Positions 33,185 to 42,501 are shown, counted from the first letter of the stretch. The stretch: DNA of 59,107 bases from Rugosimonospora acidiphila (GCF_039543385.1 NZ_BAABJQ010000043.1:1-59107); one strand, 5' to 3'. Program-made: numbers and translations. Notes: generated by a model not told the origin, from the sequence alone.

Positions 33185-34174
33185 ATGTCGGGCAAAGTAA
33201 CCATCGCAACGGTTGCTCATCATGCCCAGGTCTCGCGCCAGACCGTCTCAAATGTACTCAACTCACCGCACCTCGTGCGCGAGGAGACCCGCGGCCGGGT
33301 GCTCGCCGCCATCGAGACGCTCGGGTACCGGGCCAACCAGGCGGCGCGCCAGATGCGCACGGGACGTTCTCGCCTGATCGCTGTGCGTATCGAGCCGGCC
33401 AACGACGGGATCAACGGCTCGATCCTCGACCGGTTTCTGCACGGACTCACCGAGGCCGCGGCGCCGGCCGGGTACCGCATCATGCTCTACACCGCGACCG
33501 GCGACGACAACGAGATCGCGACCTACGACGACCTGCTCGCCTCCTACGACCTGGACGCGTTCGTGTTGACCAGCACCCACCACGGCGACGCGCGGACCAC
33601 CTGGCTGGCCGAGCACGACATTCCCTTCGTCACCTTCGGTCGGCCGTGGGGCGCGCCGGACCGGCACCCGTGGGTCGATGTCGACGGCGCCGCGGGCACC
33701 GCCGAGGCGACCGAGCGACTGATCGCGGCCGGGCACCGCCGGATCGGGTTCATCGGCTGGCCGACCGGCTCCGGCGTGGGAGACAACCGGCGCGAGGGTT
33801 GGTACGCGGCCATGCGCGCGGCCGACCTCGACCCATCGGGCCTGGAGCGCCGGGTCGACGACGGCGTGGCCGAAGGTAGGCGGTCCGCGCAGGACCTGCT
33901 CGCCGGCGCGGGCCCAACGGCGCTGGTGTGCGCCAGCGACTCGCTCGCCCTCGGCGCGCTACGCGCGGACGCGCGAGCCCCGGTCGCGGTCATCGGCTTT
34001 GACGACACACCGGTGGCCCAGGCCATCAGCCTGACCAGCGTCGGCCAGCCGCTCGCCGAGTCCGCCGCCAGCTGTGTCGAACTGCTCGCCCGGCTGCTCG
34101 ATGGCGACACCCACAGCGGCCGGCCACAACACGTCTTACTTCGCCCACACGTGGTCGTTCGCGACTCCGGCTGA
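33185..34174 (+). CDS. LacI family transcriptional regulator of the alpha-glucan/sugar importer
   Basis: A 329-residue regulator from MSGKVTIATVAHHAQVSRQT; the helix-turn-helix is IATVAHHAQVSRQTVSNVLN and the hinge helix HLVREETRGRVLAAIETLGY. The sensor domain ends with PVAVIGFDDTPVAQAISLTS. The ATG follows AGGAAGGCGG. It diverges from the debranching enzyme and lies 44 bases before the sugar-binding lipoprotein gene, so it probably controls both through the inverted repeat at 33125-33166 in response to the imported sugar. Confidence 0.88.
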   Translation: MSGKVTIATVAHHAQVSRQTVSNVLNSPHLVREETRGRVLAAIETLGYRANQAARQMRTGRSRLIAVRIEPANDGINGSILDRFLHGLTEAAAPAGYRIMLYTATGDDNEIATYDDLLASYDLDAFVLTSTHHGDARTTWLAEHDIPFVTFGRPWGAPDRHPWVDVDGAAGTAEATERLIAAGHRRIGFIGWPTGSGVGDNRREGWYAAMRAADLDPSGLERRVDDGVAEGRRSAQDLLAGAGPTALVCASDSLALGALRADARAPVAVIGFDDTPVAQAISLTSVGQPLAESAASCVELLARLLDGDTHSGRPQHVLLRPHVVVRDSG

Positions 34175-34218
34175 TCCGCGTACCGACCACGAAAACCCTT
34201 CTCAAAGGAGAGAAACCC

Positions 34219-35463
34219 ATGAGACACCGTTCCGCGCGCGTGACGGGCATCGCCGCGGTGGCGGCGGCCGCCGTCCTCGCCGTTGCCGCCTGCGGTAGCA
34301 ACTTCAACGACTCGTCCTCCGGCAAACAAGCCAGCGGACCGGCCAAGCTTCAGGTCCTCATCGCGTCGTCTGGCGACGCCGAGACCAAGGCGGTCAAGGA
34401 CGCGGCTGCGTCCTGGGCCAGCTCCAGCGGCAACACGGCCACGGTCACCCCGGCGAGCGACATCGCTCAGCAGTTGGGCCAGGCCTTCGCCGGCAGCAAC
34501 CCACCCGACGTGTTCTATGTGGACGCCGCCCGGTTCGCCGACTACGCGAGCGTCGGCGCGCTGCTCCCCTACGCCGACACGATGTCCGGCACCGACGACT
34601 TCTACCCGTCGCTGCGCACCGCGTTCACGTACCAGAACAAGTTCTACTGCATCCCCAAGGACTTCTCCACCATCGCCATGGAGATCAACACCGACCTGTG
34701 GAGCAAGGCCGGCCTGACCACCGCCGACGTCCCGAAGACCTGGGACCAGCTCACCTCCGTGGCGCAGCGGCTGAAGACCGCCCACATCACGCCCATCGCG
34801 ATCGGCGACACCCGTGACCGGGTCGACGCGTTCCTGGCCGAGGCCGGCGGCTCGATCGTCAACCAGGACGGCACCACCGCCACCGCCGACAGCCCGCAGA
34901 ACCTCCAGGCGCTGCAGTACGTGCAGTCGCTGCTGAAGAACGGGCTGGCGCAGTACCCGAAGCAGCTGTCCGCGGGCTGGGCCGGCGAGGCGTTCGGTAA
35001 GGGCAAGGCGGCCATCACCTTCGAGGGCAACTGGATCGAAGGCTCGATGCGGACCGACTTCCCGAACATCAAGTACACCGTCAACCCGATGCCCACCGGC
35101 CCCAAGGGAGCCGGCACCCTGTCCTTCACCCAGTGCTGGGGCATCTCCGCCAAGACGAAGTACAAGGACCAGGCGATCAAGTTTGTCCAGGCGATGACGT
35201 CGGCCACCCAGGAGATGACGTTCGCCAAGGCATTCGGGGTCATGCCGTCCCGGCAGTCCGTGCGGGACCAGTACCTCGCGCAGTTCCCGACCGACAAGGC
35301 CTTCCTCGACGGCGCCGACTACGCGCAGGGTCCGGTCAACGCGCCGAAGATGGACAGCGTGCTGGCCGACTTCGACTCCGGCATCCAGCAGTTGGCCACC
35401 ACCGACCCGCGCTCGATCCTCCAGCGCCTGCAGAAGAACACCCAGGCCGCGCTCGCCGGCTGA
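34219..35463 (+). CDS. Sugar ABC transporter substrate-binding lipoprotein (MalE-like, CUT1)
   Basis: A 414-residue lipoprotein. A hydrophobic signal is followed by the lipobox LAVAAC (Cys near residue 25) and a Ser/Asn-rich linker. The body matches family 1 binding proteins: NPPDVFYVDAARFADYASVG, YCIPKDFSTIAMEINTDLWS, GKGKAAITFEGNWIEGSM, TQCWGISAKTKYKDQAIKFV. CAAAGGAGAGAAACCC gives a strong ribosome binding site. With the two downstream permeases it forms an importer, probably for maltodextrin- or other alpha-glucoside-type sugars given the debranching enzyme next door (inference). Confidence 0.88.
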   Translation: MRHRSARVTGIAAVAAAAVLAVAACGSNFNDSSSGKQASGPAKLQVLIASSGDAETKAVKDAAASWASSSGNTATVTPASDIAQQLGQAFAGSNPPDVFYVDAARFADYASVGALLPYADTMSGTDDFYPSLRTAFTYQNKFYCIPKDFSTIAMEINTDLWSKAGLTTADVPKTWDQLTSVAQRLKTAHITPIAIGDTRDRVDAFLAEAGGSIVNQDGTTATADSPQNLQALQYVQSLLKNGLAQYPKQLSAGWAGEAFGKGKAAITFEGNWIEGSMRTDFPNIKYTVNPMPTGPKGAGTLSFTQCWGISAKTKYKDQAIKFVQAMTSATQEMTFAKAFGVMPSRQSVRDQYLAQFPTDKAFLDGADYAQGPVNAPKMDSVLADFDSGIQQLATTDPRSILQRLQKNTQAALAG

Positions 35464-35502
35464 ACCAGCGCAGGAGACCACTCGCCGTGAAGGAGCCGTG
35501 TC

Positions 35503-36645
35503 ATGGCACTCGACGTCACACCCCTTGACCGCCGCACCAGCCAGCCGCCCCGACCCGCACCGGGCCGGGCGCGGCGCGGCGGCACCCGTGGCAACGAACG
35601 CTTTGCCGGTTGGCTGTTCGTCACGCCGGTGGTCGTCATCCTCGGGCTGTTCATGCTGCTGCCGATCCTGATGGCGCTGTGGGTGAGCCTGACCGGCTGG
35701 AACGGGCAGGGCAGCCCGTTCCAGTCGGGCGTGCCCTTCGCCGGCTTCGGCAACTACACCAAACTGTTCACTGTGGACGGTCTGGCCCGCCAGGACTTCA
35801 TGACCAGCGTCCGCAACAACCTCTACTACGTGCTGGCCGTCGTGCCGCTGCAGACCGTCCTGGCGCTGCTGCTCGCGATGCTGGTCAACAACCGGATGCT
35901 GAAGGCGAAGTCGTTCTTCCGCACCGCATTCTATTTCCCGTCGGTGACCAGCTCCGTCGCGATCAGCGTGGTGTTCCTGTTCATGTTCACCGACAGCGGC
36001 GCCATCAACAGCCTGCTCAGTGCGTTCGGCATCAACGGACCGCACTGGTTCTCCGACCCGAGAGGGCTCCTGCACCTGCTGCTCGGCGCGATCGGCGTGG
36101 TCGACCCCAACGCGCCACCCGCCGCCCTGGCCGGGCACGGGCTGTTCGGGCTGTCCTGGTGGGACTGGCTGGCCGGGCCGAGCGTGGCCATGTGCGCCAT
36201 CATCGCGCTGGTCGTGTGGACCACCTCCGGCACCTTCATGCTGATGTTCCTCGCCGCGCTGCAGAACATCCCGACCCAGCTCGACGAGGCCAGCCTGATC
36301 GACGGCGCCAGCCGCTGGCAGCGGCTGCGGTACCTGACCCTGCCGATGCTGCGCCCGACGCTGTTCCTGGTGCTCACGCTCGGCCTGATCGGCAGTTGGC
36401 AGGTCTTCGACCAGATCTACGTGATCAGCCAGGGCAACCCGGCCAAGACCACGCTCACCCCGGCGTTCCTGTCCTACCGGACCGCGTTCCAGGACTTCAA
36501 CTACGGTTCGGGCGCGGCCATCTCGTTCATCCTGTTCGCCATCATCGTGGCCATGACGCTGATGCAACGATGGTTACTGCGGGAGCGTGACGGGGTGCCG
36601 CGCCGGCGCCGCCGGTCGGGTTCGCGGCAGGGGGCGGCCCGATGA
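35503..36645 (+). CDS. Sugar ABC transporter permease (MalF-like)
   Basis: A 380-residue membrane protein. After a Pro/Arg-rich cytoplasmic N-terminus (residues 1-35) come helices such as WLFVTPVVVILGLFMLLPIL and LYYVLAVVPLQTVLALLLAM. The ATPase-docking EAA loop is EASLIDGASRWQRLRYLTLP near residue 262. An extra loop (HWFSDPRGLLHLLLGAIGVV) separates helices 3 and 4. AAGGAG lies ten bases before the ATG. The stop overlaps the next start as ATGA. Confidence 0.88.
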   Translation: MALDVTPLDRRTSQPPRPAPGRARRGGTRGNERFAGWLFVTPVVVILGLFMLLPILMALWVSLTGWNGQGSPFQSGVPFAGFGNYTKLFTVDGLARQDFMTSVRNNLYYVLAVVPLQTVLALLLAMLVNNRMLKAKSFFRTAFYFPSVTSSVAISVVFLFMFTDSGAINSLLSAFGINGPHWFSDPRGLLHLLLGAIGVVDPNAPPAALAGHGLFGLSWWDWLAGPSVAMCAIIALVVWTTSGTFMLMFLAALQNIPTQLDEASLIDGASRWQRLRYLTLPMLRPTLFLVLTLGLIGSWQVFDQIYVISQGNPAKTTLTPAFLSYRTAFQDFNYGSGAAISFILFAIIVAMTLMQRWLLRERDGVPRRRRRSGSRQGAAR

Positions 36646-37478
36646 GCGCCCGGCGACTGGTCAGCAGGATCGGCGGGTACCTGATCCTGGGCTTCTTCGC
36701 GGTGGCGTTCCTCTACCCGTTCGTTATCCAGCTGACCAACAGCTTCAAGACCGAACCGGACGCGACCGCGAACCCGCTCTCGCCGGTTCCACACCCGTTC
36801 GACACCACCAGCTTCCTGCACATCTTCGACGGCACCGACTTCCCGCTGTGGCTGGGCAACTCGGTACTGGTGACCGTGGTGGCCACGTTCACCCGGCTGT
36901 TCTTCGCCTCGCTGGCCGGGTACGCGCTGGCCCGGATGCGCTTCGGCGGCCGCCGGGTGCTGTTCGCCGCGATCGTCGCGATGATGGCGGTGCCCCCGGT
37001 CGTCCTGCTGATTCCGAAGTTTCTGGTGCTCAACCAGCTGGGCATCTACGACAGCTACGCGGGCCTGATCCTGCCGCTGACCGTCGACGCCACGGGCGTG
37101 TTCATCATGAAGCAGTTCTTCGAATCGGTGCCGGCCAGCGTCGAGGAGGCGGCCCGGATCGACGGTGCGGGGCCGTTCCGCACCTTCTGGTCGGTGGTCC
37201 TGCCCACCGCCCGGCCGGCGTTGATCACGCTGACCATCCTGTCCTTCCAGGGCACGTGGAACGAGTTCCCGCACACCCTGGTGTCGGTGCAGAACCCGAA
37301 CCTCTACACGCTGCCGCGCGGGCTGGCCGGTCTGGTCAGCGGCTCGCTGGGCTCGGGCAGCCAGTACCCGCTGAAGCTGGGCGCGGCCCTGCTGACCATC
37401 ATCCCGGTGGCGGTCATCTTCGTGGTGTTCCAGCGCTACTTCGTACGCGGCGCGAACGAGGGGGCCAACAAGGAATGA
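36642..37478 (+). CDS. Sugar ABC transporter permease (MalG-like)
   Basis: A 278-residue permease with six helices and the EAA loop EEAARIDGAGPFRTFWSVVL near residue 168. The start overlaps the preceding permease by four bases. It completes the importer membrane pair. No ATPase gene follows; a remnant gene on the opposite strand lies downstream, so the shared MsiK-type ATPase must be encoded elsewhere. Confidence 0.88.
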   Translation: MSARRLVSRIGGYLILGFFAVAFLYPFVIQLTNSFKTEPDATANPLSPVPHPFDTTSFLHIFDGTDFPLWLGNSVLVTVVATFTRLFFASLAGYALARMRFGGRRVLFAAIVAMMAVPPVVLLIPKFLVLNQLGIYDSYAGLILPLTVDATGVFIMKQFFESVPASVEEAARIDGAGPFRTFWSVVLPTARPALITLTILSFQGTWNEFPHTLVSVQNPNLYTLPRGLAGLVSGSLGSGSQYPLKLGAALLTIIPVAVIFVVFQRYFVRGANEGANKE

Positions 37479-37522
37479 CCTACTGAGGCTGCCAGAACGC
37501 GCACTGGTGTTCGGCGTGGTGG

Positions 37523-37970
37523 TTAGTCCGTCAGACCCACGCCGTTCACGATCCGGAATTCGAAGGCGTCCGCCGAGATGACGGTACCGGGGGGCACGTC
37601 GCCGGAGGCGGTGACCGCCACCTCCCGGGTACCGAGTGGCCGCGGGCTCACCTGATCGAAGATGAGCTCCGAGCGCGTGCCGCCCTCGGCGAACCCGATC
37701 GCGACCCCCTTGGCCCCGCCGTCCAGCACCGCCGTACCCGGTACCCGGCTCACCCTGGGCATCAGCGCCACGGCGCCGTACAGGGCGGCGCGCAGCGCCG
37801 GCGACAGGATCGGAGCGCCCCATGCGATCGGGTCGCTGACCAGGTCGAACGCGGTCTTGTCGGTGGACCACTTCGGGCTGCCCCGGCGGCGGCCTCCTGG
37901 CGGATCACCGCCAGCAACTTCACCGGCCCGGTCGGCAGGCCGTCCAGGTACCGCGGGGTGGCCACATCGA
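37523..37970 (-). pseudogene. 5'-truncated, frameshifted remnant of a CU044_5270-family protein
   Basis: The frame ending at 37523 gives KWSTDKTAFDLVSDP, then LRAALYGAVALMPRVSRVPG and a C-terminus with GTREVAVTASGDVPPGTVIS, the pattern of CU044_5270 family proteins. The expected upstream segment, PRYLDGLPTGPVKLLAVIRQ, is in another frame, so a single-base shift lies near 37870-37885. Nothing of the N-terminal half is present; similarity stops at about 37970 where an unrelated fragment starts on the other strand. CU044_5270 proteins usually accompany sigma factor genes, none of which is adjacent here. Confidence 0.65.
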
Positions 37971-37971
37971 C

Positions 37972-38118
37972 GTGACGCACAACGAGGCACTCATCGAGCA
38001 CTGGGACGGTGAGACCTGGCGCCCGGTGCCGGTACCCGTTGGACGGCAGACCGTGCTGCAGTCCGTGGTCGCGTTCTCGGGTACCGACGCGTGGGCCGCC
38101 GGGTACACGGGTGAGGAC
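37972..38118 (+). pseudogene. Fragment of an HWDG-type beta-propeller repeat protein
   Basis: About 49 residues, starting THNEALIEHWDGETWRPVPV and ending VVAFSGTDAWAAGYTG, match one blade of secreted actinobacterial propeller proteins with repeating EHWDG..W...P and DAWAVG motifs. The fragment begins at the breakpoint with the CU044_5270 remnant and then loses similarity, so it is a single-blade relic rather than a gene. Confidence 0.6.
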
Positions 38119-38347
38119 CAGCGACGACGCCTCGACGCTGCCCCGGCCGTTGGTGCTCGCCGGGCGGCGCTGACCACCACCACCCACCTTATTGACCCCA
38201 AAGTCGTTAGGTTCGCTGGTCGCCGAACGGCAGTTTTTGGTGTGCCGCCAGGCCGCGTGGCGGCGGGCGGCACACCTCAACGCTTCCATACATCGACAAA
38301 ACCTTGTACGTTCTCGCCCAGTGGGATCGAGTCCGATAGGAGGACGG
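38119..38347. other. Non-coding stretch between gene remnants and X-Pro dipeptidyl-peptidase
   Basis: No feature is recognised apart from the ribosome binding site AGGAGG near 38338. It presumably holds the promoter of the downstream gene. Confidence 0.4.
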
Positions 38348-40312
38348 ATGCCGAGATATCTGGGCCGCGCTCGGGTGGCCGCCGCGCTGGGTGCGCTGGC
38401 GGCCCTGGCACTGGTGGCGGCGGTAGGGCTGACCGCTACGCCGGCGAGCGCCTCACGAGGCCTGCCGTTCGTCTCTGGTCACGAGACGAAGCCGGTCTAC
38501 TCGTACGCGCACGCGATCCGGGAGAGCGTCTGGGTCGACACGCACCTGGACAATGACGGCGACGGGAAGCCCGACGCCGTGGCCGTCGACATCGTGCGGC
38601 CGTCGGAGGCGCCGCGCGCCGGGATCAAGGTACCGGTCATCATGGAGGCCTCGCCGTACTACACCTGTTGCGGCCGGGGCAACGAGAGCCAGGTCAAGGG
38701 GTACGACGCCAACGGCGTCATCGACAACGTACCGCTCTACTACGACAACTACTTCGTCCCGCGCGGGTACGCGTTCGTCGCCGTGGACCTGGCCGGCACC
38801 AACCGGTCGACCGGATGCGGAGACGTCGGGGGACCCGAGGAGATCGGCAGCGCCAAGGCGGTCATCGACTGGCTGAACGGACGCACCACCGCACACTACG
38901 CGGACGGCACCCCCGCCAGGGCCTCGTGGACCACCGGCAAGGTGGGAATGATTGGCAAGTCCTGGGACGGCACCATCGCCGACGGCGTGGCCGCGACCGG
39001 GGTCAAGGGCCTGGTCACCATCGTTCCCGTCTCCGGGATCTCCAGCTGGTACGACTACATGCGGCTGGACGGCGTGCCACGCAGCGACGATTACCCGGGC
39101 TTCCTCGGCAGCGACGTCACCGGGCGGCCGGCGGGCACCTGCGACAGCGAGTTCGACGCGCTGGATACCGCGGCCGATGACTCGACCGGAAACTTCAACG
39201 ACTACTGGGCACAGCGCGATTACGTCCTTTCCGCCTCGAAGGTGCACGCATCCGTGTTCTTCATCCACGGGCTGAACGACAACAACGTCTTCCTGAAGAA
39301 CTTCAGCCAGTACTGGGGCGCGCTGGAGGCCCGCCACGTGCCGGTGAAGGCGTGGCTGACCCAGGAGGGACACACCGACCCGTTCGACATCCGCCGCTCG
39401 ACCTGGGTCGACACCCTGCACCAATGGTTCGACTACTGGTTGCAGGGGCTGAACAACGGCATCATGCGCCAGCCGAAGGTGGACATCGAGCGGGCACCCA
39501 ACCAGTGGGTGACGCAGAGCGACTTCCCGGCGCCCGGGGCGCACCCGCTGCGGCTGGGTCTCGGCGCGGGCACCACCGGCGCGGGCACCCTCGGCACCGG
39601 CGGGCACGCCGGCGGCACCGCGTCGCTGACCGACAACCCGCGGCTGCGCGAGACCACGGCGGTCGCCAACCCGGACACCGTGCGCACCGACCGGCTGGTG
39701 TTCCTGTCCAGCGGAATCGGCAAGCCGCTACACATCAGCGGCACGCCGAGCGTCACCCTGCGCATCAAGGCCGACCAACCGGATACCGAGCTGACGGCCA
39801 GGCTCGTTGACTACGGCACCGGTACCCGGGACGACTACCTCGCCGACGACCTCAGTGGCGTCACCACACTGTCCACATCGGACTGCTGGGGCGAGTCCAC
39901 GCCGACCGACAGCGCGTGCTACCTGCAAACCGCCGAGGACCTGGTCACCTCGGACTACGGTATCCTCACCCGCGGGTGGACCGATGCCGCGCACTACCAA
40001 TCGCTGAACCGGTTGACACCGCTGACACCCGGCAAGTGGTACACGGTCACCTGGCAGCTGCAACCACAGGACCAGATCCTCGCCGCCGGGCACAACCTCG
40101 GCCTGGTGCTGAGCCTGTCCGACGAGGAGAACACCTCACCCAACAGCACCGGCGCCACGGTCACTGTCGACCTGGCCGGCAGTTCGGTGAACCTGCCGGT
40201 GGCCGGCCCCGCGTCGCTGCCCCGGCCGGGTACGGCACCACAGGTTTCGGCGCCGGCGGTGACCGGCGCGGTCGTTCCGGCGGCCAGCGCCGGCGCGAAG
40301 CTGCCCGGATAA
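38348..40312 (+). CDS. Secreted Xaa-Pro dipeptidyl-peptidase (CocE/NonD, peptidase S15 family)
   Basis: A 654-residue protein. A Sec signal (MPRYLGRARVAAALGALAAL, cleavage near ASASRG) is followed by the S15 alpha/beta hydrolase: NDGDGKPDAVAVDIVRPSEA, VPVIMEASPYYTCCGRGNES, nucleophile elbow GMIGKSWDGTIA-like with Ser205, GLNDNNVFLKN with the catalytic Asp region, and QEGHTDPFD with the His. The C-terminal jelly-roll (GKPLHISGTPSVTLRIKADQ) is the X-Pro peptidase beta domain. It would release Xaa-Pro dipeptides or act on related amides or esters outside the cell. AGGAGGACGG precedes the ATG. It pairs functionally with the nearby acid peptidases. Confidence 0.88.
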   Translation: MPRYLGRARVAAALGALAALALVAAVGLTATPASASRGLPFVSGHETKPVYSYAHAIRESVWVDTHLDNDGDGKPDAVAVDIVRPSEAPRAGIKVPVIMEASPYYTCCGRGNESQVKGYDANGVIDNVPLYYDNYFVPRGYAFVAVDLAGTNRSTGCGDVGGPEEIGSAKAVIDWLNGRTTAHYADGTPARASWTTGKVGMIGKSWDGTIADGVAATGVKGLVTIVPVSGISSWYDYMRLDGVPRSDDYPGFLGSDVTGRPAGTCDSEFDALDTAADDSTGNFNDYWAQRDYVLSASKVHASVFFIHGLNDNNVFLKNFSQYWGALEARHVPVKAWLTQEGHTDPFDIRRSTWVDTLHQWFDYWLQGLNNGIMRQPKVDIERAPNQWVTQSDFPAPGAHPLRLGLGAGTTGAGTLGTGGHAGGTASLTDNPRLRETTAVANPDTVRTDRLVFLSSGIGKPLHISGTPSVTLRIKADQPDTELTARLVDYGTGTRDDYLADDLSGVTTLSTSDCWGESTPTDSACYLQTAEDLVTSDYGILTRGWTDAAHYQSLNRLTPLTPGKWYTVTWQLQPQDQILAAGHNLGLVLSLSDEENTSPNSTGATVTVDLAGSSVNLPVAGPASLPRPGTAPQVSAPAVTGAVVPAASAGAKLPG

Positions 40313-40344
40313 TCCGGAACAGTTAGGGATCGACGGGCTCGTCA

Positions 40345-40378
40345 GGGATCGGCAGGTGCCAGTGCGCCTGCCGATCCC
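40345..40378 (+). terminator. Terminator of the X-Pro dipeptidyl-peptidase gene
   Basis: A perfect 12-bp stem GGGATCGGCAGG/CCTGCCGATCCC that continues inward by three further pairs; it lies 33 bases beyond the stop. Confidence 0.8.
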
Positions 40379-40691
40379 GCTGTCCCGGGTCGCGCGCACC
40401 CGCCGATTTATCACCAGCGCACGCGCGTCAATACACCGGCGGCCGATATTTGGCGCCGAACTTCATACGGCGGTAGGAAGCAACCGATCCAATGTCGGGT
40501 GTGGACTCGCCGCCCATGCGCGGCGCCGCACGCCCGCGCCCGCGCCCGCGTGGGGGCAAAGACGCTGGTCTAAGCCGATGGGGGACTTCTCACACGTCCG
40601 CCCGGCCTTGACGGCGTCGATCATTGGCAGTAATAACTAAAGGCACCCTACCCACTTACTCATCGCTCTTCGCTCGGCGGCTCTTGTGTAT

Positions 40692-40725
40692 GACGCCGGA
40701 CTCGCGCGTGCGAGCACCCGGCGTC
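40692..40725 (+). promoter_or_regulatory. Stem-loop in the leader of the sedolisin gene
   Basis: GACGCCGG/CCGGCGTC (8 bp) encloses CTCGC/GCGAG (5 bp) with loop GCGT. It ends 42 bases before the ATG at 40768 and may affect translation or mark an upstream transcript end. Confidence 0.45.
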
Positions 40726-40767
40726 CCCCCGTTCTCGGGTATCTCGGTTTCGTGAAGGGACCAGCAC

Positions 40768-42501
40768 ATGCGCTTCACCGGCATCACTCGCTTAACGCGA
40801 TCACGAACGGTCAACCGGCAGGGCAAAATCCGTGTCGCCGTCCTCGCCGCCGCGGTGGCGGCACTCGGGATCGCGCTGGTGCCGAGCCCGTCGTCGGTAT
40901 CGGCGACGGCCCCCAGCTTCAAGGCCGACCCGGGGCGTCCCGTCGGCAGCTGCGGCGTGGGCAAGACCGACCGGATCGCGGCGCTCAAGACCGCGCTGAC
41001 CAACGTGTCGACGAAGCTGACCAGCGGCACCACCAACGCGCAGCGCTGGGGCAGCCTCGACCTGCGCGACATCTACAGCTACCACGTGGACAGCCTGTGG
41101 AAGCAGGGCATCGACGGCTGCGGTACGGCGGTCGCGGTGCTGGAGGGCTGGGAATACCCGAACATGCAGTCCGACCTCAACGCGCTCGACGCGCAGATCG
41201 GCCTGCCGGACACCACCGTCGAGACCGTCTACCCCAACGGTCCGCTCCCCGCGGTGTGCCCGCCCGGCATGGTGGCTCTCGGGTCGTACGGCTCCTGCAG
41301 CGCCTGGCAGGGTGAGTTGCGGCTCGACGTCGAGGCGGTCCACCTGATGGCGCCGTACGCCAAGATCGTCATCTCGGCGACGCCGTCGGACAGCGAGGTG
41401 GTCGGCGACCCGTCCAGCGAGGTCGCGATGCCCGAGATCGTCAAGGGCATGGAGTACCTCAGCCAGAACAAGATCGCGAACGTCATGTCCATCAGCGACG
41501 GCTCGAGCGAGACCGACTACAGCCGCGGCGCGGCCGAAATCCACGCCCAGGACGTCGGCGAGCTGACCGCCGCCGTGGCCGGTATCCCGATCGCCAACGC
41601 GACCGGTGACTGCGGCGCCGCGCAGAACCTCACCACCGCCACCCGGCAGTGCGGCACCGTCTCGTCCGGCCCCGCGTCGGCGACCTGGGCCGACTCGCCG
41701 TGGGTGACCGCGATCGGCGGAAGCACCGCCCAGCGCACCGCACCCTGCCCGCCGTGCGCCGACCCGAAGAGCGGCGAGGACACCTTCGTGGTCAACCCGA
41801 TCGAGGGTGCCGGCCTCTCGGAGATCTACCCGCGGCCGTCGTACCAGACGTCCACCGCGAAGATCACCGGAAGCTCGATGCGCTCGCTGCCGGACATCAC
41901 GATGAACAGCGCGTCCGGCACCTCGGAGGCGGCACCGCTGTTCGCCGGCATCCTGGCGATGGCCACCCAGGTCAAGGGCTCCAACCTCGGCCCGATCAAC
42001 GAGGCGCTCTACAAGACGATGTCCAAGAGCCCGAGCCGCAACGGTCTGATCGACGTCAAGACCGGCAACAACACCTTCAACCGCAGCGGGATCTACGTTC
42101 CGGGCTACACCGCGGCGCCGGGCTACGACGTGGTCAGCGGCTGGGGCACGGTGGACGCGGCGAAGTTCGTGCCCTCGCTGGCGAGCGCGACCAAGCACAA
42201 CCAGATGCCGTCCGAGGCGTACGGCGAGCTGACCTCGCTGCAGCACTCGCTGAGCATCACGCCGTCGTCGACCCTCTCCTCGACGGCCACGATCGACCTG
42301 ACCGACACGGGCTTCCTGCCCGACCACCCGGTCACCATCACGGTCGACGGCAACCCGCTGGCGACGGTCACCGTCGACACGTCGGGTAACTGGAGCTACT
42401 CCTTCACCGCCACGGACAAGGGGCTCGCCGCCGGCAAGCACACCCTGGCCGTGCACAGCCTGCTGCTCGACCAGACCGCGACGTTCCGGATCACCTCCTG
42501 A
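40768..42501 (+). CDS. Secreted S53 (sedolisin/kumamolisin-type) peptidase
   Basis: A 577-residue protein with a signal peptide (IRVAVLAAAVAALGIALVPS, cleavage near VSATA). The S53 catalytic set is visible: Glu183 and Asp187 in GELRLDVEAVHLMAP, oxyanion Asp281 in NATGDCGA, and Ser386 in SASGTSEAAP; the calcium-site region reads YDVVSGWGTVDAAKF. These are acid-active serine-carboxyl peptidases. Only about 95 residues precede the catalytic domain, against roughly 180 for the usual pro-kumamolisin prodomain. A C-terminal Ig-like domain (DHPVTITVDGNPLATVTVDT, about 480-577) follows. GAAGGGACCAGCAC precedes the ATG. It converges with the G1 peptidase gene. Confidence 0.88.
   Translation: MRFTGITRLTRSRTVNRQGKIRVAVLAAAVAALGIALVPSPSSVSATAPSFKADPGRPVGSCGVGKTDRIAALKTALTNVSTKLTSGTTNAQRWGSLDLRDIYSYHVDSLWKQGIDGCGTAVAVLEGWEYPNMQSDLNALDAQIGLPDTTVETVYPNGPLPAVCPPGMVALGSYGSCSAWQGELRLDVEAVHLMAPYAKIVISATPSDSEVVGDPSSEVAMPEIVKGMEYLSQNKIANVMSISDGSSETDYSRGAAEIHAQDVGELTAAVAGIPIANATGDCGAAQNLTTATRQCGTVSSGPASATWADSPWVTAIGGSTAQRTAPCPPCADPKSGEDTFVVNPIEGAGLSEIYPRPSYQTSTAKITGSSMRSLPDITMNSASGTSEAAPLFAGILAMATQVKGSNLGPINEALYKTMSKSPSRNGLIDVKTGNNTFNRSGIYVPGYTAAPGYDVVSGWGTVDAAKFVPSLASATKHNQMPSEAYGELTSLQHSLSITPSSTLSSTATIDLTDTGFLPDHPVTITVDGNPLATVTVDTSGNWSYSFTATDKGLAAGKHTLAVHSLLLDQTATFRITS

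Larger units (their letters stand above)
40313..40767. other. Intergenic region between X-Pro peptidase and sedolisin genes
   Basis: It holds the terminator at 40345-40378 and, at the right end, the leader hairpin at 40692-40725. The middle (40445-40680) shows nothing recognisable besides presumed promoter sequence for the sedolisin. Confidence 0.5.

Noticed and set aside
33544..36567. Minus-strand open frame of 1007 residues across LacI, binding protein and permease
   Set aside because: It spans several well-supported plus-strand genes and has low-complexity His/Gln/Arg composition.
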